Shown piece by piece: positions 48,231 through 60,817 of a stretch of DNA of 64,000 bases. The stretch is taken from contig OX359275.1 in the NCBI GenBank assembly GCA_947179155.2, forward strand, positions 5,831,501 through 5,895,500. The letters run 5' to 3'. The notes beneath the pieces are model-generated. The model made no database searches, was not told the origin of the DNA, and saw only the letters and a list, made by a program, of their open reading frames with translations. The DNA is from Hedera helix (lineage: Eukaryota; Streptophyta; Magnoliopsida; Apiales; Araliaceae). A program made the translations under genes and the position numbers. Numbering within the stretch: the stretch's first letter is position 1; each line of letters begins with the position of its first letter.

Positions 48231-50848
48231 TGTGACACCATCAAATCTGGGCCCACACAGCCCAAACTTGAGTTGTCAAAATACAAAACAACTATTGCAA
48301 TACAACGTACAACGTATCACTGTACAATATTTAAAAAAATACACAACTATGTCTTCATTATTATTGCCACACTATTATACAACTTATGAAAACTAATACA
48401 GCTACAACTCGGACCATCACTCCATTTCCCGACTAGATCCAGCTACTCTATCATCTCCTGTTAAAAAACAATAGAACAAAAGGAAAATGTGAGCTCAAAT
48501 AGCCCAGTAAAGAATATCATGACTAAGATAATGATAAATAAATTATCATTAGCCTTCAACAGTTGAGTTTTTTTGATAGAATACTTTAAACAACAAGTTT
48601 TAATTCATCAACTGCAGTTAAGTTTTTAAACAAGGTTCAGATCAATAACTGCAGCAAAATAACAACCATTAGAAAAATCATATGGACCATGATGTCCACT
48701 CGTGTCTCTTTTTAAGAAAAATATCATCAACTTTTATCACCTGAAATACCATTGGCCATGACAGTACAATTTCACAGTTCCTGATCATAATCATGCAAGT
48801 CAACAATTCATCTTTGCACTACGGGCCAAAGATATTTAATATAGCACCACCGGTCATGATTATACCAGTCTACAGCCTTTGGTCATAATCATACCAAACA
48901 ACAGTTCATCTCTGCCCTAGGCCAAAAAGAACATTCACCACGTGCCTTAAAAGACACATCATCAAAAATATCGCCTTTAACCTATCAACACCTTTATCCA
49001 ATCTGTGCCCCAGGCCACAGATATCAACAACAATTTGATTCTTGATTATTAGAATAATAACAGAGATATTAATAATGAACAGAATAAACGGGATAAATAA
49101 TAAATATCGAAAGTTTAATTTTACTTTGTGCAGATTCAAATAATATCTAAATTGTCAACATGATGTGGAGTGAAATTCAAAAATGATATTCAAGATCCAC
49201 AGTTCAGAATAACGGTTATAGTTCAATAGAAAGGTTCACGTAAATAGGAAGCTGCAATTGAAATGATATTAAATGAAGCACAAACTGTTAAGAAAATTAT
49301 AATCATTTCAAAAGTTTTACTAGACAATACTTACCATAGTAAGTTTAAGAGTATAAAAGAAATGATATTCCTTACTGTAGTAAGTTTGAATAATGGAAGA
49401 TGAAAAGGATTGTATCCCTTACAAGTAAGAAAATAGTACTATTTATGACGATGAAAAGAATGATACCCCTTACCTTATCACCTGACTGGATATTGATAAA
49501 AATGAGGTTGATCAACCTATATATTTATAATATAATTAGTAATTACCACATATAAATTTTAAAGTTCATGATAACTCGTATAATATGAACTATCAAAATT
49601 ATTTATATAATATAAATTTTTGTAGTGTAAAATAATAACTTTAAAAATAATTTTTGAAATAATATTTTAAAATAAATCTTTCAAAGAAAGCTTTTTTAAA
49701 AATAATTCTTCTCAAAGAAGAGTCTTCTAAGGAAGATTTGTGAATACTGTGTGAAATAAGTATTTATGAAATTATTACACTTTAATAAAACACTTACTTG
49801 AAAATTTTCTGCACTCCTTTTGGTTTCCAAACACTCAAGACAACCTTACTATTCTCAGAGAAAACTTATAAAATACTTATAGAAAAATTTTATGTTTTAA
49901 GTGTGATTTTTTTATTCAGCTGAGCAAGCTATTTATAGGAAAAAATAAGTTACTATGCGCGGTAGGTGAGTGGCGTGCTGCACGTCAGTGTTGAAAAAAT
50001 CAGCAAAGGCAGCAGCAGCAACCGCTGCCTACCAAATTTCCCAGCCAAAATCACATTTTTCACATTTCATGTGGACCCTACAGTGGATCTACTTACTATT
50101 CACATAAATAATAATAATTTTTTTTTTCAATTTTGTTTTATTTTATTTTTCTTCCAGTGGTTCCTACTTATATAATAAAATAATGCTACAACAATAATTC
50201 AACAATAATGCAAGAAACACGTTGCAGATCATTATCAATTTAATAATATAAATTACTGTGTATTTGCTACTGTGACATTTATTTGGTTTAATAATTTTAA
50301 AATACAGTGCACCAAAAATTATTGACTTAATGATATGAAATACTGTGTTATGACAATTATTGAATCAATAATGCAAAATACTGTGCAACAACAATTATTG
50401 ATGAATACTATGCGATGACCATGTTATCAGATCAATAATATGAGATACTGTACAATACCGTGTGGTACTGTAGAATACCGTGTGCTACAATAAAATACCA
50501 TAAATTACCGTATGCTACTATTCTTTTATCACCGATATTTTAACAGTTTAAGAGTGATAACACCGTTGACTATTTTTATTTAAAAGGTTACTTCTGTTGC
50601 TTTCTATATCCGACAAATATTCCGTTGTGGGGTCCACAAATGATTAGTTATTTCGGTGTCGTCGTACGACCGAATATTTTCCGACAAAACGAATATTCCT
50701 CGACAAAACGAATATTGTTCGATAAAATAAAATTTTCACATAACATTTTTAACTTTTAACTTTATCAATTTATCCACTTACTATTTCAGGAAAAAATGTA
50801 TATGAAGAAAAATTAAATTTTATATTTCATAAAATTCGGAGTCTTACA
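48231..50848 (-). mobile_element. Nested LTR, 2.62 kb, without a visible TSD
   Basis: The ends are TGTGACACC and GTCTTACA. The host LTR sequence stops at 48230 and resumes at 50849, missing about 100 bp compared with the relative at 43900-44030. The flanks (actat and tgttg) do not match, consistent with a deletion at the junction. No ORF of interest. Confidence 0.65.
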
Positions 50849-51949
50849 TGTTGATCGTGTGCGTGTCGATTTTTCGACATAAAATAATTGTTCTCCTCAA
50901 CGTAAGAGTCTGCACCAAAGCAATTGATTTGGATAGTTTTCTCAAAGAAATATGATTGATTAACAATCAGTCTTATCATTGGTCTAGCCGATACAAATGG
51001 CATAGACGTACATCTTAACACAATTAAAAATAATTGATACGTTCAATGTTCGCAACTAGGGTTCGAATATTCGTTCAAGGAAATAATCATAATATTAAAT
51101 CAAGTTTCAATGTTAATAATGTAACCATCATAATATAGATAAACAGGAATTAATTTATCAATTAATTTTACTTGTATGAATTGATAAAATTATAAGTAAA
51201 AGTACTTGTCTAGATCGTCGACTTTATTTGACTATAATTCCTTATCCTTTGAACAACCTATGTTCAACATATTCGTCTAACGGTTAATTTTTATTAACCT
51301 TCACGTAATAATCTAATAGATTTGACTTACAAGTTCTATATAACTAAGACTCATAAATCATTACACATATAATTTTAAATAAAATTATTTATTTGTACAT
51401 TATTGTCTCTCACTTTTTTTATTTAATTTATTCAGTAATTATTACAAATAAAATAACACTTAGTATTATTCTATTTGTTTTATTATCCTTTATCAACTTT
51501 TTTTGATTCACAACAAAATGTTCTCACTTTATTTGTTTATGACTTCTTAATATATTCTTTGAACACGCTTTATTAATCTACAAATAAAATAATTTAAGTT
51601 ATCATTTTATTTGTTTAACTCCCAATTAGAGTAACATTTACACTTATTTTAATTTAATTATGCTTCATTAGTACATAATTAAAATAATTCTTAATATTAT
51701 TTTAATTGTTCATCCTTTAATAATTCACAATTAAAATAATTGTTAACATTATTTAATTACTTATTCTTTATTGATTTATAATTAAAATAATTATTAATAT
51801 TATTTTAATTATTTAACTCTCATTAATTCACAATTAAAATAACCTATAATATTATTTTAATTGCTTATGTGTTATTAATCAGCAATTAAAATAGTCCTTT
51901 AATATTATTTTAATTATTTAAAGAAATATTTAACATTAAATAATCTTTA

Positions 51950-52345
51950 TTATTAACTTACAAATAAAATAATTTTTAGTTATTATTTTATTTGTTTACT
52001 GTTATTTTAATTAACTCACAAATAAAATAATTTTTTAGTTATTATTTTATTTGTTTACTGTTATTTTAATTAACTCACAAATAAAATAATTTTTAGTTAT
52101 TATTTTATTTGTTTAATGTTATTTAATCAACTCACAAATAAAATAATCTTAAAATATTATTTTATTTGTTTAATATTATTTAATTAACTCACAAATAAAA
52201 TAAATTTAAAATTATTATTTTATTTTTTAAAAATTATTTAATTAACTTACAAATAAAATAATTTAAAATTATTCTTTTATTTGTTTAATATTATTTTAAT
52301 TAACTTATAAATAAAATAATTTTTAATTATTTTATTTGTTTATTA
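51950..52345. repeat. About 60-bp AT-rich tandem repeat in the minus-strand LTR
   Basis: About seven degenerate units of 'acaaataaaataat', 'ttattttatttgttta' and 'ttaattaactc'. The inverse occurs at 24440-24700 in the related LTR. Confidence 0.8.
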
Positions 52346-52494
52346 TTCTTCTTCTTCTTATTATTATTAAAAATAAATTATTATTTTTTCTCGGGTCGGG
52401 TCGGTTCGGTCATCCCAACCGGTTTGATCGGCCCGGTCAACCAAAAATTTTGACTGGCACTGCAACGCCCAAATTAACACATGGGTCGGCGCTG

Positions 52495-52515
52495 CCCCCC
52501 CCCCCCCCCCCCCCC
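52495..52515. repeat. C21 homopolymer
   Basis: 21 consecutive C residues. The length may be unreliable in sequencing or assembly. Confidence 0.9.
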
Positions 52516-54887
52516 ATGCAGAAACATTTTTTAATTTTTTTATTTTCTATCATTTTTTATTCAATCCTTCATATCTTGCTCATTTTACATCCAAATAAGC
52601 GCAAATTAGTTTTGTTATTTTATAAACTCATAACTTTTCATCATTCCAATTTTTACATTATTTTTAAAAATATTTATTTAACCAAATTTATTGATTTTTC
52701 AAGCGAGAGTTCTATTTTGGCATCCTTTACCAAAAAAATTCCCTATAAATCTATTTTAGCTTTGTTTTTGTTCGTTCCACTTGGAATATTTTCGTATTTC
52801 ATAGAGCTATAACATAAAATTTTTAGATCATGTAAATGAGTTACACATTTTATTTAATTTTTACCCAAATCACATGTTTTCACAAGTACACTTAGGGTTT
52901 TTATGTTCTCATACATTCCTTTGGTTCATTTAAACATAAAACACTTATAAATACAATAATAGCACATAAGCTCCTTCAAATAACCTTTCTTATGCCTTCG
53001 GATCTTTCATGATCCCACAACACATACTCCTCTCACAACAAAACATAAATATACATACACAAGCTAAGCTACACTACTTTAACTTAAAAATTCATAGTTG
53101 AAGGATTATACCTCCTTGAAACTCTTTTTCTCCTAGAGAGGAATCTTAGATACGTTTCCACTTCTTCCTTCTTTACTAGACCACACTTGAACAAATAATT
53201 TGCAAGAGTTCCTCTAAGTTTTTCTTATTTTTCTCTCAATTTCTCTCTTACTCTCTCCATGTTACACTTAGCCAAATGCTAGCAAACTTTGTAATAAGAA
53301 ATAGAAGCTCCTATTTATAAGAGTGTTAATATCCCCCAAGCATGTATTACCCATTAGTTAAGAAAGATTTGGTGAAGAGTTGTCAACAAATTCCTAATTT
53401 AAGGCATGAATCATGTTCTTCCTTCATCATGGCCTATGTAGCTCCATTTTAAAAATAAAATTAGCATTCTAGCTTCATGATGTGTTATATATAATATATT
53501 ATAAAGCATTCTAGAAAATAGATCATTTGGATCATATAATTGGACTACGTCTTGGACTTTCACTTGGGTTACACCAACTTAATTATGGACTCAGTTTGGG
53601 CTACAATATCACTTCTACTAACTTTGTAAATATATAAAAGATTATGTCAATTAATTCCCTCATTATTCACACACACATATATATATGTACATACATATTA
53701 ACTAGCATCATATCGGACTTATTCAACTAGGTTCCATTTGGTCACCAATTAAAGTTTCATTGAGCCATGAACAATTATTTCTATTGTGCTAATTAATTAA
53801 TTTTAGTCATCCATACATACATGGACTTTAATTTCTAACATGTTGGGCTATGTCACATTAATTCATGTGACATCCTAATATTCACATTGTGTTTAATTTA
53901 ATTACCCTCATTAATCCATGACATTATTTAATCACCTCATAATTAATTTATTTAATTAATTAATCAATCCATCTTACACATTATGCCACACAAGGAATAT
54001 TACATAAATTTAAATTAATTATAATTTAAGTTTACCATTATCATTACTTAATTTATTATTTATCACATATTTAATTGAATTATTAATGCTTATAACATAA
54101 TACATAAATGTATGAGCACACAAATAATCTTCTAAATAATTCCTTAATTTCATTAATGTAAGTATTTACAAGTTGTTTGGATATTACATCTTTTCTCTCA
54201 AAAAATTAAAATCTCTTCTTCTATTTTTCTCTCTCTCTAAACTCACAAATATAGTGTTAGTTTGAACGAGACTAATGGACAAATGTTGGGTTAAGTTACT
54301 GATTATAAGCTTATAATATAGGGTCCTTTACACTAATATACAACAATTAGAAAGTAATTACAAAAATAAAACACACACAAAATAATTACAAAAATAAGAC
54401 AATAATTTCAAACAATTTAATTTCACATTAAATAAGGAATCTAAAATCAAGACTGCCATAATTCAAAATTCAAAATTCAAATCAAATGGATGAAAAACAA
54501 AAACAAAAAATCTCGTCGTCTTCATCCCTCGCCAGCTTCCTCTTATGCCGCCGCGAAAAATTATTTTTCCGTCATCTTCCTCATTTGCCGTCGCGAATAT
54601 CCATCGCGAATCTTAAGCTTATGTTTCAGATCCTGCGAAAAAGAAAGGGGTGGAAAGCAAGCATGAACTGTCAGATTATGTTTCATTTAACTTCAACAAA
54701 AGTATAACAATACCAATGAGAAGAAGAAGAAGAAGAACATTCGCCCTACAAACATAAGTAAATGGTTACCTCTGTGTGAAAGTTGGCTACCAACTGCATC
54801 ACATTAAAAAATAAATTAGTAACTTAATAAAACTGAATTGGTTACCTTGGTCTGAAGATTTGGCAACCAACTGCATGATGGTAACCA

Positions 54888-55402
54888 AATCTTAATACAC
54901 AGGTAACCAACCTTTAATACAAAGGTAACCAACCTTTAATACAAAGGTAACCAAAATCTTAATACACAGGTAACCAACCTTTAATACACATGTAACCAAC
55001 CTTCAATACAAATGTAACCAACCTTTAATACAAAGGTAACCAAAACCTTAATACACAGGTAACCAACCTTTAATACAAAGGTAACCAAAACCTTAATACA
55101 CAGGTAACCAACCTTTAATACAAAGGTAACCAGCCTTTAATACAAAGGTAACCAAAACTTTAATACACATGTAACCAACCTTTAATACACATGTAACCAA
55201 CCTTTAATACAAATGTAACCAACCTTTAATATAACGGTAGCCAACTCTTAATACAAAAGGTAACAAACTGTAATATAAAGGTAACCAACCTTTAATACAG
55301 AGGTAACCAAACTTTAATACAGAGGTAACCAAACTTTAATACAGAGGTAACCAACCTTTAATATAAAAGTAACCAAACTTTAATAGAAAGGTAACCAAAC
55401 TT
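54888..55402. repeat. 22-bp minisatellite
   Basis: Over 20 units of 'ggtaaccaacctttaataca' plus two bases. Variants are 'aatctt/aacctt' for 'aacctt', and 'cacag', 'caaag', 'cagag', 'cacat' before the next unit. Outlying single units occur at about 54767 and 54840. Confidence 0.95.
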
Positions 55403-55649
55403 TTATGAATATTTGGTTACATACAAAAACTAAAATGGTTACCTCTGTATAAATATATATATTTAAAAATAAATACCTTAAAAATAAAAGCAAGTGCATA
55501 GTAAATCTATATATAAAGAAGTACTATGTAATTTTTAATTTTGAATGATTAATTAAGAAAAGCAAGTGCATAGTCAAAAATTTTAGTACTGTTGAAAACA
55601 AAGAAAAAAAAAATCCACCATTGATCTCCTAAGCTTGGGTCTGGGATAA

Positions 55650-56015
55650 CTGGAGGCGGGGGGAGGGGGGGCAAGCGCTGGAGGCGGGGGGAGGGGGGAA
55701 GGCGAAGGAGGCGAGGGGAGAGGAGGGGGTGGGGGGGTTGTGGTGGAGGGGAGGAGGGACGGAGGCGGGAGTGGGGGTCGGCGGCTGGGGAAGAGGGAGG
55801 GGGCAGGCGGGGGAGGGGAGATCTGGAGGAGCGTCTGGGGGGTGGTGGTCGGAGGGGGTGGGGGGGTTGTGGTGGAGGGGAGGAGGGACGGGGGCGGGAG
55901 TGGGTCGGCGGCTGAGGAAGGGGGAGGCGGGGCAGGCGGGGGAGGGGAGCCGGCCATGGGAGGGGAGGCGGCCGCTGGGGGGGGGTGGTCGACAGGAGAG
56001 GGGAGAGGGAGGAGG
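55650..56015. repeat. G-rich block with a 129-bp tandem duplication
   Basis: The plus strand is very G-rich, with many runs of four or more Gs. A unit starting 'gggggtgggggggttgtggt' at 55725 repeats at 55854. ORFs on both strands (for example a proline-rich 146-aa frame at 55583-56023, minus) are a by-product of composition. Confidence 0.85.
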
Positions 56016-56258
56016 CGGGTCACGGGTGGATGAAATTGAAGAAATAATTTTTTGTTTCTTTTGTATGATAATGATGATGATATTTAAAACTTTAAATTTA
56101 AAATATCCACCTAAATTAAATGGATACTAAATATAATATATTAATTTTGTAAATAAATATAAGAAAATGTATTACTTTTGTAATTATTTTATGAATGCAC
56201 CATTATTGTAATTATTTCTAAAAATGTACTAGAATATGTAATTGTTCATATAATATAA

Positions 56259-57130
56259 ATAGCTAGGCCTCAAAGCCCATCAAAGTTGAACTCATAAACA
56301 ACTTCTCGGAGAACCAAACTAGTTTTAGTTATACCATTTGGGCCTTTTTTATCGCGAGAGTACCAATACTTCCTATTTGGAGTTTGCACTATAAACATTT
56401 TGGACTTTTGAGTTGTGATATATAGACCTGACAAATGGACGGGGCAAGTTTTAATTAGATTGGGCCAAATCTGGGTTGGACAAAAATGGTACAAAATTTT
56501 CTAAGCTGAAAATAAGTGACCCATGGCCCAAGTTAGGTCGACCTAGCCTGGCCTCAGCCCACAAGCTAATTTTTTTTTAAGAAAAAATTAGAATGCATAA
56601 TGCATTCAATCCAAGATACTGCATTGTTGCTGCCACTGATAATACGAGTCTTCAAAAAGCACGCGTGTTTGAGAACTGTTTTACTGATAAGGTGATGTTC
56701 TGTCTCTGTTGCCTAAAGGTGAAACATTTCTTGTTCCGTGAACATAAAAATGAGATTTTATCATGACGACAATTGAAAAAGAATTAAGTTAGATGTTGCA
56801 TCTATTGTCGTGATAATTATATGAGTTTTTCTCTTAAATATTGCACTCTCTCAAGATGGTTATCTGTTTTGTAGACAGGTGTTAAGGCAGGAAAAACTTC
56901 TCAATTTATGAAGATACATCGAAGCCGTGAAAGTAGGTTAATCGTATGTGACCTCCGTTGGGACTACCTTTCTTGCTATAGCTCATGCTTTATGGTTGAT
57001 GATGAAAATCAAGCGCCAATGGGTATACAAGTTTTGAATTCATCGAATATATTTGTTGAACAGATTATATGCAATGGCCCTAGGACCTGTATACCTCTGT
57101 GTGTAACTGCATTCTTTTTTAAGGTCTGAA
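56259..57130 (+). other. Intergenic, with a possible unidentified coding remnant
   Basis: Two short stretches look less AT-rich and gene-like: about 56615-56760, and an open frame at about 56876-57129 (including 'DDENQAPMGIQVLNSSN'). I recognise no family, and no splice structure is clear. They may be remnants of one broken gene or chance. Confidence 0.2.
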
Positions 57131-58934
57131 TTTTAGATGAAACTACAATTTCTCGAGTAGTATTGATATTTTAAAAGGGTACTAAAGTTCAGTGTGCAAC
57201 TTTTAAACATTACCTACAGTTACTGGGAATTAGATGGTGTTGAATATATACAACATGTTTAAATTGAACAAGTGCTTGATCTGGCAAAAAATGAAATGAG
57301 AGAGGAGCATGCAACATGCTTAAATGGAACAAGTGCATGATGAGATTAAATACTTTGCAGTAACTTGAAAGCTAGCTATTTGGCTCTTTGGACTATAAGA
57401 ATACATTGAAAGATCATATAACTGAGGGATCTTACTAGAAAGAAAAATAAGCCGGGCTAAATTTATGCCGAACCAAAATGACCCAAATTGTTATAGGAAA
57501 AAAATAAAAGCCCAAACCCCAATTTTTTATGAACGGACCGGATTATTTTTTACCAGGTCTATTGAATAATGATATATTTGGGTGTCACAAATGGGTCCAT
57601 TTTTGTGAGAATACTAAGAAATCTTAAAGACATTATATAACCTTTATTAAAAGCTATGATGGTAGATTTTCCGGACCCACTTAAACGATATTCATATCTG
57701 GTATTGGTAGGGTGCAAAAAAGTGATTACAAAATTCACAGGTTCCTTTTGTGTTAGTTCACTTTTCCCAGATAATAAAATTCTTAAGCCCGGGGTTTAGT
57801 CATGGAAAGCAAGGTATGTTTGGAAGAGGAGAATTTGACAAATAAAATTTGATATTTTTATAAAATTTATTTATTATTCATGTAAGAGAGATTTTGTGAA
57901 ATTATTATTTTTATTTATAGAAATATTAATTCCCTTCAAAGAACCTTGACAGCCATGACATATAAGGGTCCAAACCGAAAGCGTCGAGCACCCTACAAGT
58001 ACAACAAATCCTTCAACTCTCTGATTCTATCTTACCTTGGGCCTGGCATAGCTGAGCAATACTGTGGGATGCAAGTTTGATGGTTTGGTATTGGGTTTTA
58101 AGTTTTAACAGGGTTTCTAGACAAGCCTAAATGATGGGTTGGACCATCATCGTGACTAACCCGGCTCATTATACAAGATACCATCACAACCGGAACTGGG
58201 GTTGGTGGGTCTTACTCGGTGTACGGAAGAAATTGTGCACAGAAACAACCTCCCCTAGCCGGCTAGCCCTACGCAGGTGGAGGGTCACCGCAAATCCAGT
58301 TCACGTTACAATTAATTATATTATCCTTACGCTAACCTCTTATTATAAAATGAGAGAAAAAAAGTAATAATCTCTTGATGAAGTTGTCACGTTTTAAAAT
58401 AAAAATAAATTTATCTGTATCTATTTTCTTTTCTAGTTATTATTTTATTTTTTTTACCTTCTCTTAAAAAAATTATTCAATATTTTTGGGTATTGATACG
58501 TGGTACACCAAGTCAATTACATACTGTCATTTCAGTATATGAAGTTAATCCAAATATAAAAAATCTACTGCATATGTTAAAATGACAGTATATGATTGAC
58601 CGAAGACACCACGTAACAATACTCTAAAAGTACTGATTAATTTCTCCTTTTCTTATTTATACTTCAAAATTTTTAAAATATTTATTTTTTAAAAAAAGTT
58701 GCACACATTGTATGCTACATAGACTAATAAATAATTATAGGAGTATTATATAAATCTGTACTCCATTAATTCCATCTTGTTCCCGGGAATTTCTCCTGCA
58801 AAAGTTTACAGAAGGTTTCTAATTCTTTAAAATTTTACTTGGAAGGAGGAAATGTTTCATTGCAATAAACAATAAATTATAAGAGCAACCTTTCAGTACC
58901 CAACTACTTAATTAAATAAAGTACGTGATGGGAG

Positions 58935-58938
<4 letters not shown>
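57131..58938. other. Intergenic, nothing recognised
   Basis: Mixed-composition DNA without a supportable gene. The region at 57960-58300 is less AT-rich than its surroundings but has no convincing reading frame. Confidence 0.5.

Positions 58939-58989
<51 letters not shown>
58939..58989. repeat. (AT)n microsatellite
   Basis: A perfect AT dinucleotide run. Confidence 0.95.
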
Positions 58990-58992
<3 letters not shown>

Positions 58993-59524
58993 AAAAATTG
59001 ATATTTTTATATGAGATTTTGATATTTTTATATATAACTCTCACAAAAAATATTATCATAAATGTATAAATAGATTCTACATATGATCTTACGTGTAAAA
59101 ATATTAAAATTTCATATGAAAATATCAATTTCTTATATAATAATGTATTGGAAGAATAATAATCGGTGATTATTGTGGAGAATCATGTTAATAAAGAATA
59201 ATTTTGTAAAATTTATTAATTAATTAAAAAACTTGTACAAGTCAATAATGAATCAAGACAGCGGACAGCTTAACGCCAGCTACTGTATTGTTGAAGTGGA
59301 ATACACTCGACACTACTAATACACTCGACACTACTATTAGTACTAAATAGACCCATCCCTGAGCTCCCATCACATGCTTAGGGGAAAATGTTCACATATA
59401 CTATAATATAATGTTTCACGTTTACAGATGATCCATTTCGAGTACTCATCCTCGTACCGTTTAATGTGTCATGAATTTTCTTTTCCATTGTCTCACAATG
59501 TTTGTAGGGTTTTAGAAATTAATA

Positions 59525-59591
<67 letters not shown>

Positions 59592-60817
59592 TAAGCTGTA
59601 CAAATAATGATAAAAAAAATATATGCAAATGCCCACCAAATATTCCAACTAATTTATAGGAAAGGCTAAATATAGCAAAACTAGACAATATTTTATCAAT
59701 TTTAATTTAGTTAGGAATAGAATGCACAAAAATATAGTACATAGGTTAAAAATGATAATGCACTTTACATTTTATCGATTGAACAAAATTTACTCAATTT
59801 CAAGTATAAGGTAGAATGGCCAACGAGGTATTACACTTGAGAGCGGGGTTCATAATTACGTGAGAAAGAAAAACATACTTTTTACTTATTTAAAGAGTAT
59901 GAAATAATTTTTTTTATACTTAGACTTGGCCTTAATTTGTACTAATATCGACCGATTTGAAAAACAAATGTAGGGGAGTAACCTTTTTTTTTTGTCTTTG
60001 AAAACAATTCTCAGAGTCTATATAGAGGAAATTTCCAAGAATTCGTAGAAGATTCAATTCCTTGGCACAAGGGACGTCCCTCTCATCTCTTCAATTCTTG
60101 ATGGCCGGCCTACCAGTCTTGCAATTCTTGATGGAAATAACAGAAAATAATACTACCAGTCATGCAAAGTTGCAAACAAGTGGTTAAATAACAAAAATTC
60201 CAAAACTACCCACTAGAGTTACTTGTATTTTTTTAGTGCACAAACCTAGTAAGAAAAGAAGTTTAAAATTTCTTGAAATTATTTTTATAAGTTGCTTCTC
60301 TTAATTTAACATTTCTTCTTTGTAATTTTTAATTTTAATTTTTATTTCACTTAGTAATAGTACTAGTAAAAAATCCTACCAAACAACAATAAGTTTAAGT
60401 ATAGGAACACCAACCACAAAAAGTAATCACAAAATTAATCTCGACTATTAAGAAATAGAATTTTATATTAAAATTTATGTCATGTCTTATTTTTTAATAA
60501 TTAAAATAACTGTAATTAATAATTTTGTGATCGGATATTATATACAACAAACAAAGCCTGCAAACAATTAATTGAAGTTATGTTCTTTATATTCTATTGT
60601 CTACAAACATACGTCTACGTATAGAACAGGACCAACAATCAGTTGTTCTTTAATCATAGAGCGGCGCTAACCAGAGATCTAGTCGCTACACGCTACGCGT
60701 TCTCCCTTTTTCTCTCTCCGACATACAACCAGAGTAGCAGGAAGGAGCAGTGTCGGTAGATCTAGTCTACCAACGGGACCATAAAATTGGGAGAAACTTC
60801 TACTCCTCGTTTAATCC
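58990..60817. other. Upstream region of the GT92 gene
   Basis: AT-rich intergenic DNA. The last roughly 160 bp (60655-60817) is less AT-rich with C/T stretches ('tctccctttttctctctccg'), like a plant 5' leader. I cannot fix a TATA box or transcription start. Confidence 0.4.
59526..59591. repeat. (ATT)n microsatellite
   Basis: About 22 uninterrupted ATT units. Confidence 0.95.

Larger units (their letters stand above)
47655..54188 (-). mobile_element. Solo LTR (about 3.9 kb) on the minus strand, with a nested LTR
   Basis: It starts TGTGACGCTCCC and ends GGATATTACA, flanked by tcttt at 47650-47654 and 54189-54193, a perfect TSD. It is the inverted relative of the split LTR at 22793-44600; matching blocks occur at both ends and around the AT-rich tandem zone. 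It is interrupted at 48231-50848. No coding region. Confidence 0.85.
54332..56258. mobile_element. Possible non-autonomous inverted-repeat element (MULE-like?)
   Basis: The left border (54332-54400) and right border (about 56160-56258) are loosely inverted copies sharing 'tttgtaattatttt'-type words. Between them lie a minisatellite and a G-rich block unlike the flanks. The TSD and exact ends are not resolvable, so the class is a guess. Confidence 0.3.

Noticed and set aside
54888..55402. Minisatellite considered as a repeat-protein coding region
   Set aside because: The 22-bp period is not a multiple of three and frames are interrupted.
55583..56023. Proline-rich 146-aa minus-strand frame and G-rich frames on the plus strand
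   Set aside because: They follow from extreme base composition and the tandem duplication; both strands are open and no signal peptide or extensin-type SPPPP periodicity is convincing.
57950..58360. Possible organelle-derived or genic insert
   Set aside because: Composition differs slightly, but I recognise no organellar gene and no stable reading frame.
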